DNA from: Dromaius novaehollandiae | Lineage: Eukaryota > Chordata > Aves > Casuariiformes > Dromaiidae | Reading direction: 5' to 3' | Assembly (NCBI RefSeq): GCF_036370855.1 | Contig: NC_088099.1 | Coordinates: 89,653,820-89,717,819, forward strand | Length of the DNA: 64,000 nucleotides | In this document: positions 50,440 to 61,999 of the stretch, piece after piece | Numbering within the stretch: the stretch's first letter is position 1 | Layout: every line of letters starts with the position of its first letter | Translations under genes and position numbers: made by a program | Notes under the pieces: generated by a model | Seen by the model: the letters and a program-made list of their open reading frames with translations, nothing else | Database searches by the model: none | What the model was told of the DNA's origin: nothing

Positions 50440-50780
50440 CCACATCTCTCTCAACCCAAGATTCCCAAGGCTGAACACCGTACTCGCAGTAATGACTCTG
50501 ACCAATGTCTCACAAACTTCAGCATTAAAACAGGAGGATTATTTCCTGGCTTTCACAGGCAATATTCCTGTTTACATATTTGGGTATGACTTTTGACTCT
50601 TTTTTGTTATAGCATGTCCTTCTTGATGCCTGCTCAGCTTTGTGACCTCCAGTTCCTTTTCTGCTGTACTGCCAGTTTTCCCACATCCTGTATATTTGCA
50701 GGTTATTATTTCCACCTACACTCTCTGAACTTTCCTTGAAGATCCCTGCTTTTGTTTGACTGTTCTTCTTTTACCATCTG
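50440..50780. repeat. Old CR1/L3-type LINE fragment
   Basis: A series of motifs in order resembles the amniote CR1/L3 3' region. ggctgaacaccgtactcgca (compare 'GgaCTGaACAcaGTACTCca') is followed by gtaatgactctgaccaatg and aacaggaggattatttcct. Next come cctgtttacatatttgggta ('CTGTTaAtacA') and ttgttatagcatg ('TTTGcaacAGCATc'). Last are cagctttgtgacctccagtt ('cAGCTTGTGAtCCac') and cctgtatatttgcaggttat ('CcTGTAttTGTGcAt'). Co-linear spacing over more than 250 bases makes chance unlikely. It is highly decayed. Confidence 0.55.
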
Positions 50781-52417
50781 CTTTGACCCCCATCTTCGCC
50801 TTCCTGACCAGCTCCTTCCAACAGGTTGGTGACCACCACACCTGGAGTGGTGCTCTCCAATTTTTTACATCAAGAACTTGTCACTGATGAATAACAATGA
50901 TGAATATCAAGAACTTGTTAGATAACTTTTGTCCTTTGTTTTGATTCCCAGAGATGCCTCAGTAGTCAAATCTGCTTTAACAAGAGGAGAATGAATCAAG
51001 CAGTTATAAGCTTTTTCAACTATCTGAGACTGCTTGTCAGGGAAATATGAGTTGTATGCTTTAGTATGAAGGATAGAATAATCCCCATCTAGTAAATTTG
51101 GTAAATAAAAAAGTAAGTCAGTCTTCTCCATACAAGGGTTTGCTGCCCTGAAGGAAATAATGCTTTAGATGAATTGCTGAACCTCTTGAATATACACTGT
51201 ATTTATAAAGTCACAAGATGCATAAAATGTGTCTTATTCCATATTCACCTAGCACAAATGATATGGTTCATTAAACAATGCAACAATATATGAAACAGAA
51301 TAAATTAGGTGTTTATTTATCTTAAGACTGGTTCTATAGTTACAAGTCCTGCCACTTCTGCTACTTAATTAACACTACTATCCTGCGCTGGAAATCACCA
51401 GTAAGCCTTACTCAGCCGATTCTGGTTTCAAGGTTTATAGTAGATCCCTGGCATACTGACAGCTGTGTTTGTACCTTCTTTCTCGTATTACCACAGGCTT
51501 TCTTCAGTTCTAATTACCTTTGTATATCGGAGCATTCAAATCCTTGATATACAAGGGAATAACGTCTCTCTTTTAACCCTATCCTTCCCAAATATCCTTC
51601 CCCATTTAATATTAAATCTTTAATTTTAATCTCTTCACTAAATCTCTGTTATGCTTATTAAATCATATTCTTACCCAGTATTAAAACTTTTGACTCTTGA
51701 TTATTAGCTCTTTATTATTCTGTTTATTAATTATCATTGTTGTTTATCCTGTTTATAAGACATAGCATTACAGCTAGCATGCAGATTAGCAAAGCTGAGG
51801 CTAATACCGGTCTTCCTTTTTGTTTTCATATGACCATACTATAATAAGTCTGACTTGACCAAATTGTTTTTTGTTTGTGTTTGTTTGTTTGAATAACTAT
51901 TGTGTATACTTACCTTTGGGCTTTTGTCACCAGTCATCAGAAGCAAAGTTTAAGCTTCTCTTCATTAGAGCACCAAGCCAATCTACAAAGAGTGAAGAAT
52001 AATGAGAACTCCCCTTTTCCCTTCCTTGGAGCTTCCGAAGAGAATGGAGATGGTGATAAATTGAGATAGTAGTGTATCGTATAACATAGCCAACATCATT
52101 AAAAAAAAAAAATCAAGGGACAAACTATCCAAATAAGGCAGGACTCTAGGATAAATTCTTTCTCTGTCTCTGTATCATTGTTCACATCATTTACCAATTG
52201 AAAAAAAAAAAAAAAAAGAAGAAGAAGAACAACCTGAAGTCTGTCGATTCAGAACTTCAGTTTCTTTCCAAGCAAAATAATTTTATTCCTGAAAATTTTC
52301 ACAATTGTCTTTCAGTGGAGAGAAAGGTGAAAATGACACTCATTGTAACAAGCATTTTGAAAAGACATAGATTGTTAGAAAATGTAAAATGTAATGGAAC
52401 AAATCCATTCACACTGT

Positions 52418-52420
<3 letters not shown>
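50781..52420. other. Non-coding AT-rich stretch
   Basis: No credible exon. A 17-A run followed by GAA repeats lies at 52201-52229, and a shorter A run at about 52100-52111. T-rich and TTTG-rich runs lie at about 51868-51892. The short frame across 52198-52479 is made by the simple repeats at its ends. Confidence 0.4.

Positions 52421-52460
<40 letters not shown>
52421..52460. repeat. (AC)20 microsatellite
   Basis: A perfect AC array of 40 bases in AT-rich DNA; likely polymorphic. Confidence 0.95.
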
Positions 52461-52464
<4 letters not shown>

Positions 52465-55400
52465 CCTTATCACTTGTAAAATATAAGTATTCTGCAAGAT
52501 CTCATTTGACTTCTGGACCTGACAAGATGAAGTAATGTTATTTAATCTCTCTTACATTTCAAACATTAGAAAACCTTAGTTTAATAAAACAAATTAAATT
52601 AAAACAAATTCTGTTACAAAATACTTCAGGGTAAAAAAAGTTAATGGTTGAAGTGGGACATACTAGATTACAGAATCAAAAGAGGTAGTTGAAAAATTAG
52701 TCTTGCTGAATATAATGAAATTAAGTGTAAGGGAAAAATACAAAAGAATGGTTGAAAGAGAATGATAGACTGATAGATGATAGACTCAAGGGTGTTGTTT
52801 TGTTTTCTTTCTTCCCTTTTATAAGAAGTAGTGAATCTTAAAACCTGTTCTTTAGTTTTGATATCAGATACAATTTCTTTTTAAAGGTCAGACTACTATT
52901 TAGTATTTATTCCTGCTATCAAAACAAATATTTAAATTGTGTGGGTTTTAATGTTCATTTCTGAGTAATGTCTAAAATTGGCATGTTAGTACAAACTAAT
53001 TATTTCATGCACATGTAAGATTTTTACTTTAATCTGATCTGAAACTACATTTTTAACAACCATTTTCAAAGAAGCAGCTAATTATGGATTATGAACTTTC
53101 CAGATGAAGCTCGATGCTATTAAAGAGATTTATTTGATTAGTCTTTAAAGATGTATTAGTGGGGTGAAATTCTGCTCAGATTTATCTAAATGAAAGCGTA
53201 TCAGTGTCAGTGAGCCCAGAACTTGGTTCAGTACATTTTCAAAGGTATTCAATCTATTTGCTTATCATTCTGAGTAGGAATGAATATACAAAACTGTCTA
53301 TATAAATTATTCTTTAAAATATTTTATAAATTATATGGTCTTTTAATCCAATATTTATATACATATGTAAATGTTTATATACGTTTACACTTGATAAAAA
53401 ATTTTGGGGGGAGTATTTGTTGTGTATCAGTGAATATACAAAAATGTGTGTGTCTTATCTTTGGTATTTGTATATTTGATATAGGAAATATGTTTCATAA
53501 AAGTCATATAAGTAATAAGTATTGCAACAGTGTACTTGAGTTTTATTTTTTTACTTACCATAATATATATTTATATTTTAAATCTGTTATCATGTTGTGG
53601 TTTCAATACCATATGGCAGGTGTGACGGAGAAAGCACCTCCCTTAGAGCTAATGTTCCATATTTGAAGAAAATATCCTGTGTGATGATGTATCCCCGCTC
53701 ATTGGCAATCCAAAAGTTGATTTTAAAATCAAAGTTGTTAAGGTTCCCCACTGGTTGCGTTCAGTTTTGAAAAAGAAGCTTTTCTATACATTCAAGTGTG
53801 TTTATCATCTGAAAACCATGCTGCTGAAACAGACTCTAAAGGATCCATGTTTCTTGTCTTCCGATGCCTTCCAGAACAAATTCCAGTTAACAAGCAAAGG
53901 GAGGTTTGACTCCCTCTGCTCTCTGCTTTTGCTCTGCTCTCACTTCTTTTCTTGCTTGCTACCTTTACTTTCCTCTTCTGCCTTCTTAGGCAACTTTTCT
54001 AACTTTTAAGCCTCAGATATTTAATATTTTTTTAACTGCAGTTCAATAAAGTTCTAACCTCAAATGTAGGTCTTTCAAGTCTGGTTCTCTTCTGAGGTAC
54101 ACTTGTTGGATGCTAGTGGCTGAAGCTGTATCATTTTTAGACACGTGTGCAAATACACCTTCATGCATGCTATAAGTCAGCATTATTCCAAACAGGAAAG
54201 ATAAAGTCGTATAAGTGCTAATAAGACCTATATGTTTGAATTAAGTTTAATTTTCCTCTGTTACATATTTCAAGAGCACAGCATTAAAAATTTACTAAAT
54301 ATTAGGGATATTCTTTATTTGTTCTAGACCAAAACTGAACTAATACCTTGAATTCAATTGTGCAGACTTAGAGGGAGAGAAAAGTTATAAACTTTTAGTG
54401 CAGGCCTCTAAATACTACCTAAGATTGCTTTCCAGTGTCATGATTTTATGACCCCATATCTTCCAAACTGCCCGGCCCAGGAATGATTGCCATCTCTCAT
54501 TTGAAGGCAAGACTCCCTGCTTTCTAATGTGATAAAGCATCCATGTGAAATTGGATGGCTCATGAAATATTGAAAATAAACCTGTCACTGATCCAGGACT
54601 TAATATTGACTGTCCTGCATATGACACCAGTGTAGTTTTCCCTCTCTCCCCCAGTCCCCCCTCCAGCCCTCCGTCTGTCACTTTCTGTATAGAGGGGGAA
54701 GGAGAGGGACATTCATATTTGGACAGACAGGGAAAGCTTTCCTACCCTGGGCTCCAAAATTCCCTTTGAAAAGTTTAAAAAGTTAATTTTAGACATTTTA
54801 CACCGCTTTTTGATAACATCAGAGGGCCTCTGCATTGTTACCTCTTTTAAAGTGATCTTCAAGAATCGTGAAGGTGTATTGACTTTGGGAGCCTAGAATC
54901 ATTTTTTTCCCTCCTGTGACAGGCATCCCAGTCAAGAACCACTACAGCTGGATAAAGCTAGAGTTAAAAAAAAAAAAAAAGAAAGAAAAAAGAAAAGAAA
55001 GAAAAAAGATGAAAGAAGAGGCTTAAAAGTCAGGAGTTCAATTGAGAGACAGTTTGTGTATTTAACAGGTTTATGCAAATATCAAAAGGATCAGTTAGAG
55101 GGGTTTTTTTAATTGTTACATTTAAATGATGAGTAAATTAAAATATACTCAAAGTATCTCTGATGTTTTATGCATTACAGGCTCTAAAAGCTTTCTTGTT
55201 AAAAAAAAAAAAAAATCACCCATTCAGGTTAGAAAAAGAAGTTAACTACATTCTGTACCGGTGATATTGTTGACAGTAGTCAAAAGATTTCATCTCTCCT
55301 GAGAGCTATTTAAGAACCTTTATAGAATAAGCTTCATGTCCTCCCAGTTAACACTGGACTCATGTCGTCATCATCTACATAACCAAATAACCATTGTTCA

Positions 55401-55644
55401 TCAATTGTTAATCCACTCATTGAGTAACCAGAGCAGGAATTAAAGATGTTGAGTCTAAACTATATCACTACATTTAAAGATGTAGACATGACAGCTTCAG
55501 GCTATAACTTAATCATCTGGGGAAGCAGTACAATGAAGTGTTTGCTCCTCCCTCTCTCAGAGAACAGTTTTTTTCTCAAGGTCCCAGACAATCGTGCTTC
55601 AAAAGATCTGAATTCAGTCAGAATTCAGGAGATTGGTGTTTAGA
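52461..55644. other. Non-coding AT-rich stretch
   Basis: The 128-codon frame at 53280-53666 lies in very AT-rich sequence and reads as Ile/Tyr/Phe-rich low-complexity protein, a product of composition. About 53000-53150 is enhancer-like in texture (TAAT cores, no repeats). At 53165-53230 gaaattctgctcagattta resembles the 'AATTCTGCTCTCAGTTACACC' amniote repeat. A polypurine tract (A15 followed by GAAA units) lies at 54966-55022, and a 15-A run at 55201-55215. Confidence 0.4.
54966..55022. repeat. Polypurine tract, A15 then GAAA/AAAAG units
   Basis: Almost pure A/G for nearly 60 bases with one T (55010). It may be a decayed poly-A tail that later gained G, but no retroposon is recognisable upstream. 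Confidence 0.85.
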
Positions 55645-55765
55645 TGTTCTTGGTCAAATTTTTTCATCCCTCTTCACCTCAAAGCTTCATCTGAAAAATG
55701 GAGATGATGATATTTCTTTTCTAGGTCCTATTGCAACTACTAGATTACTTGAGAAGGGACAACCT
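55645..55765 (+). repeat. MIR-type SINE fragment (3' half)
   Basis: The segment follows MIR in order: ttggtcaaattttttcatcc ('TgGgCAAaTcacTTcAtCt'), tcttcacctcaaagcttcat ('CTctgtgCCTCAgttTCat'), ctgaaaaatggagatgatga ('CTGtaAAATGGgGATaATaA') and tatttcttttctaggtccta ('TAcTTcctTccTaGGgct'). This is the best-preserved MIR fragment in the window. The short frames over it are shadows. Confidence 0.75.
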
Positions 55766-56469
55766 CACTAGGCTTTTGACACGTTCAAGCACAGTAAGGG
55801 TTTTGTAATCTCTTGTGGTTTCAAGAAACTAATATGACAGAAATTATTAGCAGCAGAAATATTATGGCTGATATGCAGAGAAGATAATTTCTAGTACTGT
55901 CATTATACACCAAATTTTATCAGCTTCAATAAACATTAGTTCACATGACAGTAAAAATAAAACAAAATGTAAATTTTAATTATTCAGGCTTTGTTGATGT
56001 CTTTCTCAGCCACTATTTATTAAAATATATTTTTATTGTATGTATGTAAATTAATAAAGATTCATAAACCATCATGTTTATCGATATGCAGAAAACATCC
56101 CTGACTTTCCATGAGTCTGTCAGCCAGTTCTTATGTATTTATATACTGTATATAAACTGCAAAAAGTAAAGTTGCAGTGACATCAGCCTAAAATTTCTGT
56201 TTTAAGGACAAAGAATCTACTGAAAGCATGTTAAATATTATGTGACTCTGAAATTATGCTTTAGCTAGCTACTATGTGGTGTTAGAAACATTAATCTTTC
56301 TAGAGAATGAGCTGGTAACAGCTATGTACCTGTACTAAATAATTCCTAGACTGTCAGGAAAGATTGAAAAGTTTAGAAATGTGATTGAGCCTCATCCTAA
56401 AGTTACTTTTGCAGGTGCAAACTGCCTTTACAAAGTTTCTACCCTCAGAGTATGCACCTCTGAACAGCT
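55766..56469. other. Non-coding AT-rich stretch
   Basis: No gene seen. It contains an AT-rich inverted repeat, tttatata / tatataaa with a 3-base loop, at 56138-56156, and TAAT-rich sequence around 55980-56080. Confidence 0.4.
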
Positions 56470-57100
56470 CAGCTCTAGAACTGAAGATATGGATTTTCAC
56501 TCGATTTGAGGATAATTTTATTATCAGAAGAGGACATGGGGGATAGACACGGAGAAGAGCTGATGAGCAAATTGATGGGGGAAAGGACTATTGGCAGCAA
56601 AGCACACGCTGTGTTTGGGAGGAGCTGTCTTGGGTCGCTGGTGGCGGAGCAGGGTGCAGCTGAGATAAAGGGGAATGGCCAAAGGCTGAACAGCACAGAG
56701 AGCAGGAGCAGGGTGAACTTGTGGCCCTGCGCCCTCCACCTACAGTGGTGCTTCTGCATCAGTTTGATGACTCCTGGAAACAGAGAAAATGTCAAATGCG
56801 GTTTAAAAGGAAGGGGACGAACACAGTAGGGAAGCTCAGGGTTGCCAGGAGCTTTTGAGCCTGTCTCTGAGGCCTCATCTCTGCATCTGCCAGCCTTGGT
56901 TCACTGGTGAACTTCACTTGGTTCACCCGGTCGGAGGAGGTCCCAGGTGCTGCTTGTCCCAGTGCAGGGCCACAATCTCCTACTGCAACTGCATCCTTCG
57001 CTTTGCCTTTCCACATCCACATCACCTTCTTTGAGCTCAGCAGCTCCATATCTCCCCTCTCTTTCTTTCCCTGAATAAAACCTTTTCTTACTGGCACTTC
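56470..57100. other. GC-richer block with TATA-like and AATAAA motifs
   Basis: Composition rises well above the surroundings. On the plus strand a TATA-like tttaaaa (56801-56807) is followed about 270 bases later by AATAAA (57074-57079), a spacing like that of an LTR or a small transcription unit. No matching ends or target duplication were found. On the minus strand a 106-codon frame (56475-56795) contains a hydrophobic stretch resembling a signal peptide (about residues 26-45, followed by small residues). It is unrecognised and could be chance. No exon can be defended. Confidence 0.25.
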
Positions 57101-57508
57101 AGCTAAAGCAGAAAAGATTTTATATGTCAGCCATGCCTTCTTCTATCTTATCTCTTTAGTTCCAACTCATCTTAGGTGTACATAATATCATTGATCAGTG
57201 AAGAAAAGTTTTAGAAGTGTTTGGTTTGCAGGTGGTGGGCTCTGAGGATTTGCACTGCTGTACCTCACATGTTTAGCTTTGGGTTTGTTTTTATGAAGGT
57301 GCACTTAAGCATATCAGTAAGGTCGTTTTTTTAGCATGTGTATATATCTAGGTGATTAAATAAATGATGCATAGATGTTCCTTGGCCCACTAGGAATGTG
57401 CTTCTGAGTTATTTAGTCTGTAGAAAAAATGTATGTTGTGCAGCAAGGGCGCAATGATGATTAGCATTCAGCACAAGACTAGTTAAACAAATGAATGATT
57501 GGCACATT

Positions 57509-57513
57509 CTGCT
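57509..57513. repeat. Target site duplication, left (ctgct)
   Basis: The pentamer ctgct precedes the plus-strand tgtcccg end of the inverted LTR and is repeated exactly at 58700-58704. Confidence 0.85.
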
Positions 57514-57605
57514 TGTCCCGATCCAATATCGGGGGGGAGTTCGTTACGATCCCAAGGACGAGATTAAGACGCTAAAACCGGTCAAATATCGTACAGCCTT
57601 TTAAC

Positions 57606-57611
57606 TTTATT
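57606..57611 (-). terminator. LTR polyadenylation signal (minus strand)
   Basis: TTTATT on the plus strand reads AATAAA on the minus strand, at the same distance from the LTR end as in copy 1. Confidence 0.75.
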
Positions 57612-57647
57612 TTCCACAGAGTGGGGAGAAAAGGTGGGGAAAGGCAA

Positions 57648-57697
57648 AGGGGAGGAGAGAGAGAAAGAGAGAGAGAGAAAAGGGGGAGAGAAAGAGA
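57648..57697. repeat. GA-rich tract within the LTR
   Basis: About 50 bases of almost pure purine (GAGAGA, AAGAGA units). On the LTR sense strand it is CT-rich, matching the pyrimidine-rich region of copy 1. Confidence 0.85.
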
Positions 57698-57760
57698 TAT
57701 CACCACCCGTGGATCCAGCGGCGTCCCGTTGGTCCTCTTCACCCTGGGTGTAAATTTTAG

Positions 57761-57879
57761 TGATGCGCGTGCAGTAATTACAACTTGAGCAGGGTCCGAC
57801 CCTAGGTTCCCGCTGAAAAGTTCGGAGCCAAATCAAGGCAAATTAAATAATGACACGCGTGCAGTAGTTACAGCTTGAG
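57761..57879 (-). repeat. Duplicated 29-bp module in LTR copy 2
   Basis: tgatgcgcgtgcagtaatta (from 57761) and tgacacgcgtgcagtagtta (from 57851) start two similar 29-bp units exactly 90 bp apart. Both go on to end cttgag. Copy 1 shows only one equivalent block (gcttgagctgtgattcgagc), so the tandem duplication is either specific to copy 2 or was lost from copy 1. Confidence 0.75.
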
Positions 57880-58150
57880 TTGGGTGCCTCCAAAGAGGGA
57901 CCCCGAACAAAGAAAGCCCTGGGCAATTATAGCTTTTTCAAATTAAGTTTCCCACCCCTCACGCGGTAGTTCAGACCAATAGTAATTTTTGGGTTTGGGG
58001 TCTCCTGCTCCTTATTGGGTCTCATCGTTGTTCCCAGGCAGGCTGCTTTTCTCCCTAATCTTTACTGTTGCGGTTTCTGCTGACAGATGTCTTTTGATTC
58101 CTTGGGTTCCACCCTTGTCTCTCAAGGCACAAATACAAAGAGGTGTTGTT

Positions 58151-58258
58151 CCAGCAATTAGCACTGCCCCAGCAGTGACAGTAGGTGTTATCTTCCAAGG
58201 TCCTGAAGAAGAGGATATAATCCAGACCCCCCCCTTAATTAACACTGTTTCAGCGGTG
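58151..58258 (-). repeat. Duplicated U3 module in LTR copy 2
   Basis: ccagcaattagcactgcccc (from 58151) and ttaattaacactgtttcagc (from 58235) are two versions of one module. Copy 1 has it once, at 46092-46118 (actgctgaaacagtgctaat). The units are 84 bp apart. Each is partly self-complementary (cactg/cagtg), which suggests a factor-binding or hairpin unit. Confidence 0.7.
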
Positions 58259-58699
58259 AGAGGAGGCTTTGTTTCCCAGGGTCCTGGCGCCCAAGCAGGC
58301 CTCACTTCAAAGCCTTCACATCCTCCCTCCTGGAGTGTGAAGCATAGGGATGCAACCTGCTGGTAACTCCCTTATCTTTCCAGTCTGCACCAGCTCTGGG
58401 GCCCTTTCTCACTGCCTAAGGCTTCAGCAAATTTAGCTACTCATGCTAAGCAAGTTTTATAAAAGTTGTGCTAAGCGGCAATAATTTACAGTCCAGGTCC
58501 CAAAGTCTCTGCCCGATCGTGTCCTGGTTCGGCGCAGGCTCGGTGTGTCCCAGGTGGTCGCAGGGAAACCGTTTCGGGGGTTGCAGCAGCTCAGTCCTGT
58601 TCCCGCTGGGAACAGATGGCTTGTTCGGGGTTATGGTTTGCTTGCACCTTATGTACCAAGAAATGTTTAAGGCAAAAGTTCACTCATCTGTCCGCCACA

Positions 58700-58704
58700 C
58701 TGCT
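58700..58704. repeat. Target site duplication, right (ctgct)
   Basis: Exact copy of the pentamer at 57509-57513. Confidence 0.85.
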
Positions 58705-58947
58705 CAAAGAAGCCATTGCTTGGAGCTTTATTCACTGAAGCATCCCCCCCCCTCTCACCACCACTCCCAAAAAACCAATAGCCCTTCTTCCTTGTATTTT
58801 TGACAAGAATGCATAAGGAGACAGGGCTATTCTGTGAGTATGCATGGGGAGGGGGGAAGGGGAATTCCACCCTTGCTGCCACCTCACAGGTTTGGGAGAG
58901 CATGGACATACCAGACTCTTTTAATACCAAACGGGATGTGTATATGA

Positions 58948-58972
58948 GTGTGTGTGTGTGTGTGTGTGTGTG
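58948..58972. repeat. (GT)12 microsatellite
   Basis: An uninterrupted GT array following tatatga. Confidence 0.95.
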
Positions 58973-59559
58973 TAGAGGGGCAAACCCTTTTTGCTCTGGC
59001 AAATCCAGGTGTTTTTAATTCAACATAACTTTCCTTTGTTGGTTAAAGCTTCAGTAAGCTGTGCTCTAAGTACATCAAAGGAAATATCCTTTCACCAGCT
59101 AATAATGACTAGCACGTCTAGTTGACTGTTGAACTAATGTATTATTAAACAATAATTTACTTTTTTGTAGAATTAATTTCTTTTCCCCATTGCAGTAGCT
59201 GAGTCCTAGTTCAGAGCTGTGGGGTAAATGTCTACGTTGTATTCAGATGCTCTTTAGTGGTGTGAGTGCATACATATACCATTAACCATGCCACTTCTCA
59301 CCCCTAACCTCCTGAAAAGATTGCATTCCTTTCTGTTTCCTTTTTTTCAGTGCACTTATTCCCCTTCTTTCCACTCATTTAACCTTTAACTAGCTCCAAG
59401 ATATACTGCTTAATTATGATCATGGTAGTGGGTGACCTGAGGCTTTTCTCTGGTTAGCAGGATTGACCTTTAGTTGATTTGCCTCCACCTCACTGCTTTA
59501 GAATACCAGTGCTACAGGGGAAGTGAAGCAATTTGTTTTGTTAAAGCAGGGAGAAAAGA

Positions 59560-59600
<41 letters not shown>

Positions 59601-59604
59601 TAAT
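59560..59604. repeat. (AAT)n trinucleotide microsatellite
   Basis: About 14-15 units of AAT/ATA with one C interruption (59598). The array is long enough to be polymorphic. Confidence 0.95.
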
Positions 59605-61999
59605 GTAAAATATCAGCCTAGTAAAATGATTTCCCTGCTTTCACAGCCTTCGTCACTTATGCTCACCCCTAACTGCTCCCAACAGGTTGACTGACTGAAC
59701 AGCGATAATGTGAGAAACAGCCCACAGAGCAAGCAGAGTGGTGTTGGTGCTCCATGTCTACCCACCATCTGGTGTATCACAGCTAAGGAGTGCTTTCAGC
59801 TCTGACAAGGTGATGCTGCTTGGTATTACCCAGTCTGCCCCAAGTCTGGCGAGTACATTGACAAATGACATTTACAAAGACTAAAGAAAGAACTATAAAA
59901 AGGAAAAAAGATATAACAAATGGAAAGCAAAAGATACAAGCACAGTCTTCCTGAGTCACTTTATCTTTGTTTATAAGCAAAGAGCATGTAAAAGGAAAGA
60001 AAAAAAACTGGAGCTCTCTCAGACCAGAGTTCTGTATCATATTTCACAGAGTGACTGTTGCTGACACCATGCAAAGGGAGAGAAGTTCCTACTTGTTTTG
60101 CATAACTTTTTACATAGCAGTTGTGTCTTATCAACTCTTCAGTGTATCTGGGTTAATCTCTTAATTTGGAAGTTTATCAGTATTTTTGAGTAGTTACATA
60201 TATTTCTTAATCGCCATTGTCATGAACTGAATTTCCATGATTTGGAGTTATATTTCCTGAATTTAGAATTATACTTTGTCTGCATCCGTGACAGGAAATA
60301 TTTGCACCTGCTTGTGTAAAATGTTTAGCTGGCCCACACCCCTAACAGAAGCCAGAGGCTCTCTAAAGTGAGCAAACAGGTGTCTTAAAGCGCCCCTGAA
60401 AGCTCTAGGGATATTCACCGCACTTACTGTCTTAGTTTGGCATGTTTTGTTGAAAGAGTAGTTGATTGGCATGAAGGACTTGACACAAAACAGGAAGGAG
60501 GGATATACTCACAGATATAAAATTATATGCCACTTCACAAGGCAGCCTTTGAAGCAGAAGTCTTTTTGAAATACTGCTAATGCTAACATGCTATTTAGGG
60601 GGAAATTGAGAGGATGAATATCAAGGGATATTGTTCTACATTAAATGTTTTGTATACCGGAACATATGGTACAATGGAGATCTTAGACTGGTAGAAATGT
60701 AATTACGTGAATACAATCATGTCTCTGTGCTAATTGTACAAGAAGGTTCAGGTTAGAAGAATAACCTTCTATTTATTGTATTCATGAGCTGTGTTGACAC
60801 TTGAACAAGAAGCAGTAACCAGATAAGGAGCAAAACGTATGGCTCAAGGATTCCCATGAGAAGCTGAAGGAGCATTTTAGTCACCTCTAGGCAATACCCC
60901 TGGAAATCAGAACCAGAGTGAGGGACCTGTCAACAGAAGTGCAGAGTCAGGCACAAGACTGAATGATAGCTAATCTAGCTTTTTAAATAACTGCGAGAAC
61001 GATCTTTTGTAGAAAGCTGTTCTTTACTACTGAAGTAGTTCTGATTCATTGTGTTTCAGTTTTATTTGATTGATTTTTCTTTCTCCTACAAATGCTGCTT
61101 AAGAGAATGGAATTAGTGACATTAACATCAGTCATAGTATTGTGAGTAGTATTGTGAGTCTTGAAATGATTCAAAGGTCATGACATTTTCTCAGATAATA
61201 ACTCTGAAACCTTTCATTTTCAGTAGCCTTCTGTGGGGGTTTGTTTTGTTTTGTTTTTTTACTTTTGAAGAATACTCCCAAATCCAAAAGCATATGAAAG
61301 CCTTTGAAGGTGAAGTCCCATCTTAAATGTTCATGCAAAAAGATCCCAACGTTTCTTCCTTTATGAACTCCACCTATATTATTTAGTATCCTGTGAGCTT
61401 GGGAAATCTTCCCTCCCCATCCTCTTATATATTCACCTGACCTAGTGTCTAGTCTGTATTCACCTCTCCCCCAGCCCCAAGTCAAAGAGGAATAGCTGTT
61501 TGCATTTAGTCATGGATAGTGTTCACATAACTGAAAACAAAAAAAAGATAGCAGCCATTTTTTTAATTAATGGTAGCCAGTAGGAGTAAAGTTTGACAGC
61601 TTTGTATCCCCTTTCCTGAGACAGACAATGCAATACTTCATAACACCTAGGTTTATGACAATAAGAATAATAAGAACTGGCAGCACTGCAGAGGCACCCT
61701 CTCGAACAGACAGGGAAAGCGCGCTGCCAAGAACGTGGGGAAGGAAGGAAGGACAATACAGGCATCCTGACCACAGCAGTTGAAAAAAGGGGCAAAAGAA
61801 AGGTCAGATGCTAGGTTACTGCAACCCCTTCCAACACTTCTCGTAGCATAACAAAGAAATGAAAAACTTGGATAGTTTTTGATTTTCTCAAGGACTTTAG
61901 TGAAACCAAGTGCCCTGGGCAGAGTCAAGTTTTCCAGAACAGTCTAAATAGAGGGCACATTGCGACCAGAGGGAACAAGCTTTATTCATTTTTTAGCTA

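Larger units (their letters stand above)
57514..58699 (-). mobile_element. Solo LTR of the same ERV family (copy 2, inverted)
   Basis: The reverse complement of this segment begins tgtggcggacag and ends gatcgggaca, the same ends as the plus-strand LTR at 45.7 kb. Flanking ctgct on both sides gives an independent 5-bp target duplication, so this is a separate insertion and not a product of an inverted segmental duplication. It is about 1186 bp, roughly 190 bp longer than copy 1. The first ~300 bases of U3 and the last ~110 bases of U5 align readily between copies. The difference comes from duplicated modules in U3 (58151-58178 and 58235-58258) and from a duplicated 29-bp unit (57761-57789 and 57851-57879). 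Internal retroviral genes are absent. The frames on both strands here are LTR shadows. Confidence 0.92.
58705..61999. other. Non-coding stretch
   Basis: No supported exon. It holds the GT and AAT microsatellites listed separately and a 12-bp tandem duplication (tagtattgtgag) at about 61136-61159. A T-rich run lies at about 61240-61262. The remaining frames are short, and several are created by the microsatellites. Confidence 0.4.

Noticed and set aside
53280..53666. 128-codon plus-strand open frame
   Set aside because: Very AT-rich sequence gives a Tyr/Phe/Ile-rich translation with no domain or codon pattern of a real gene; long frames without stops are possible by chance here.
46710..57513. 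The interval between the inverted LTRs as the body of one provirus
   Set aside because: The LTRs are in opposite orientation, each has its own target duplication, and no gag, pol or env-like frame lies between them.
57989..58803. Several 97-125 codon frames on both strands
   Set aside because: They lie within or across the end of the inverted solo LTR, which is non-coding U3/R sequence; none resembles a retroviral protein.
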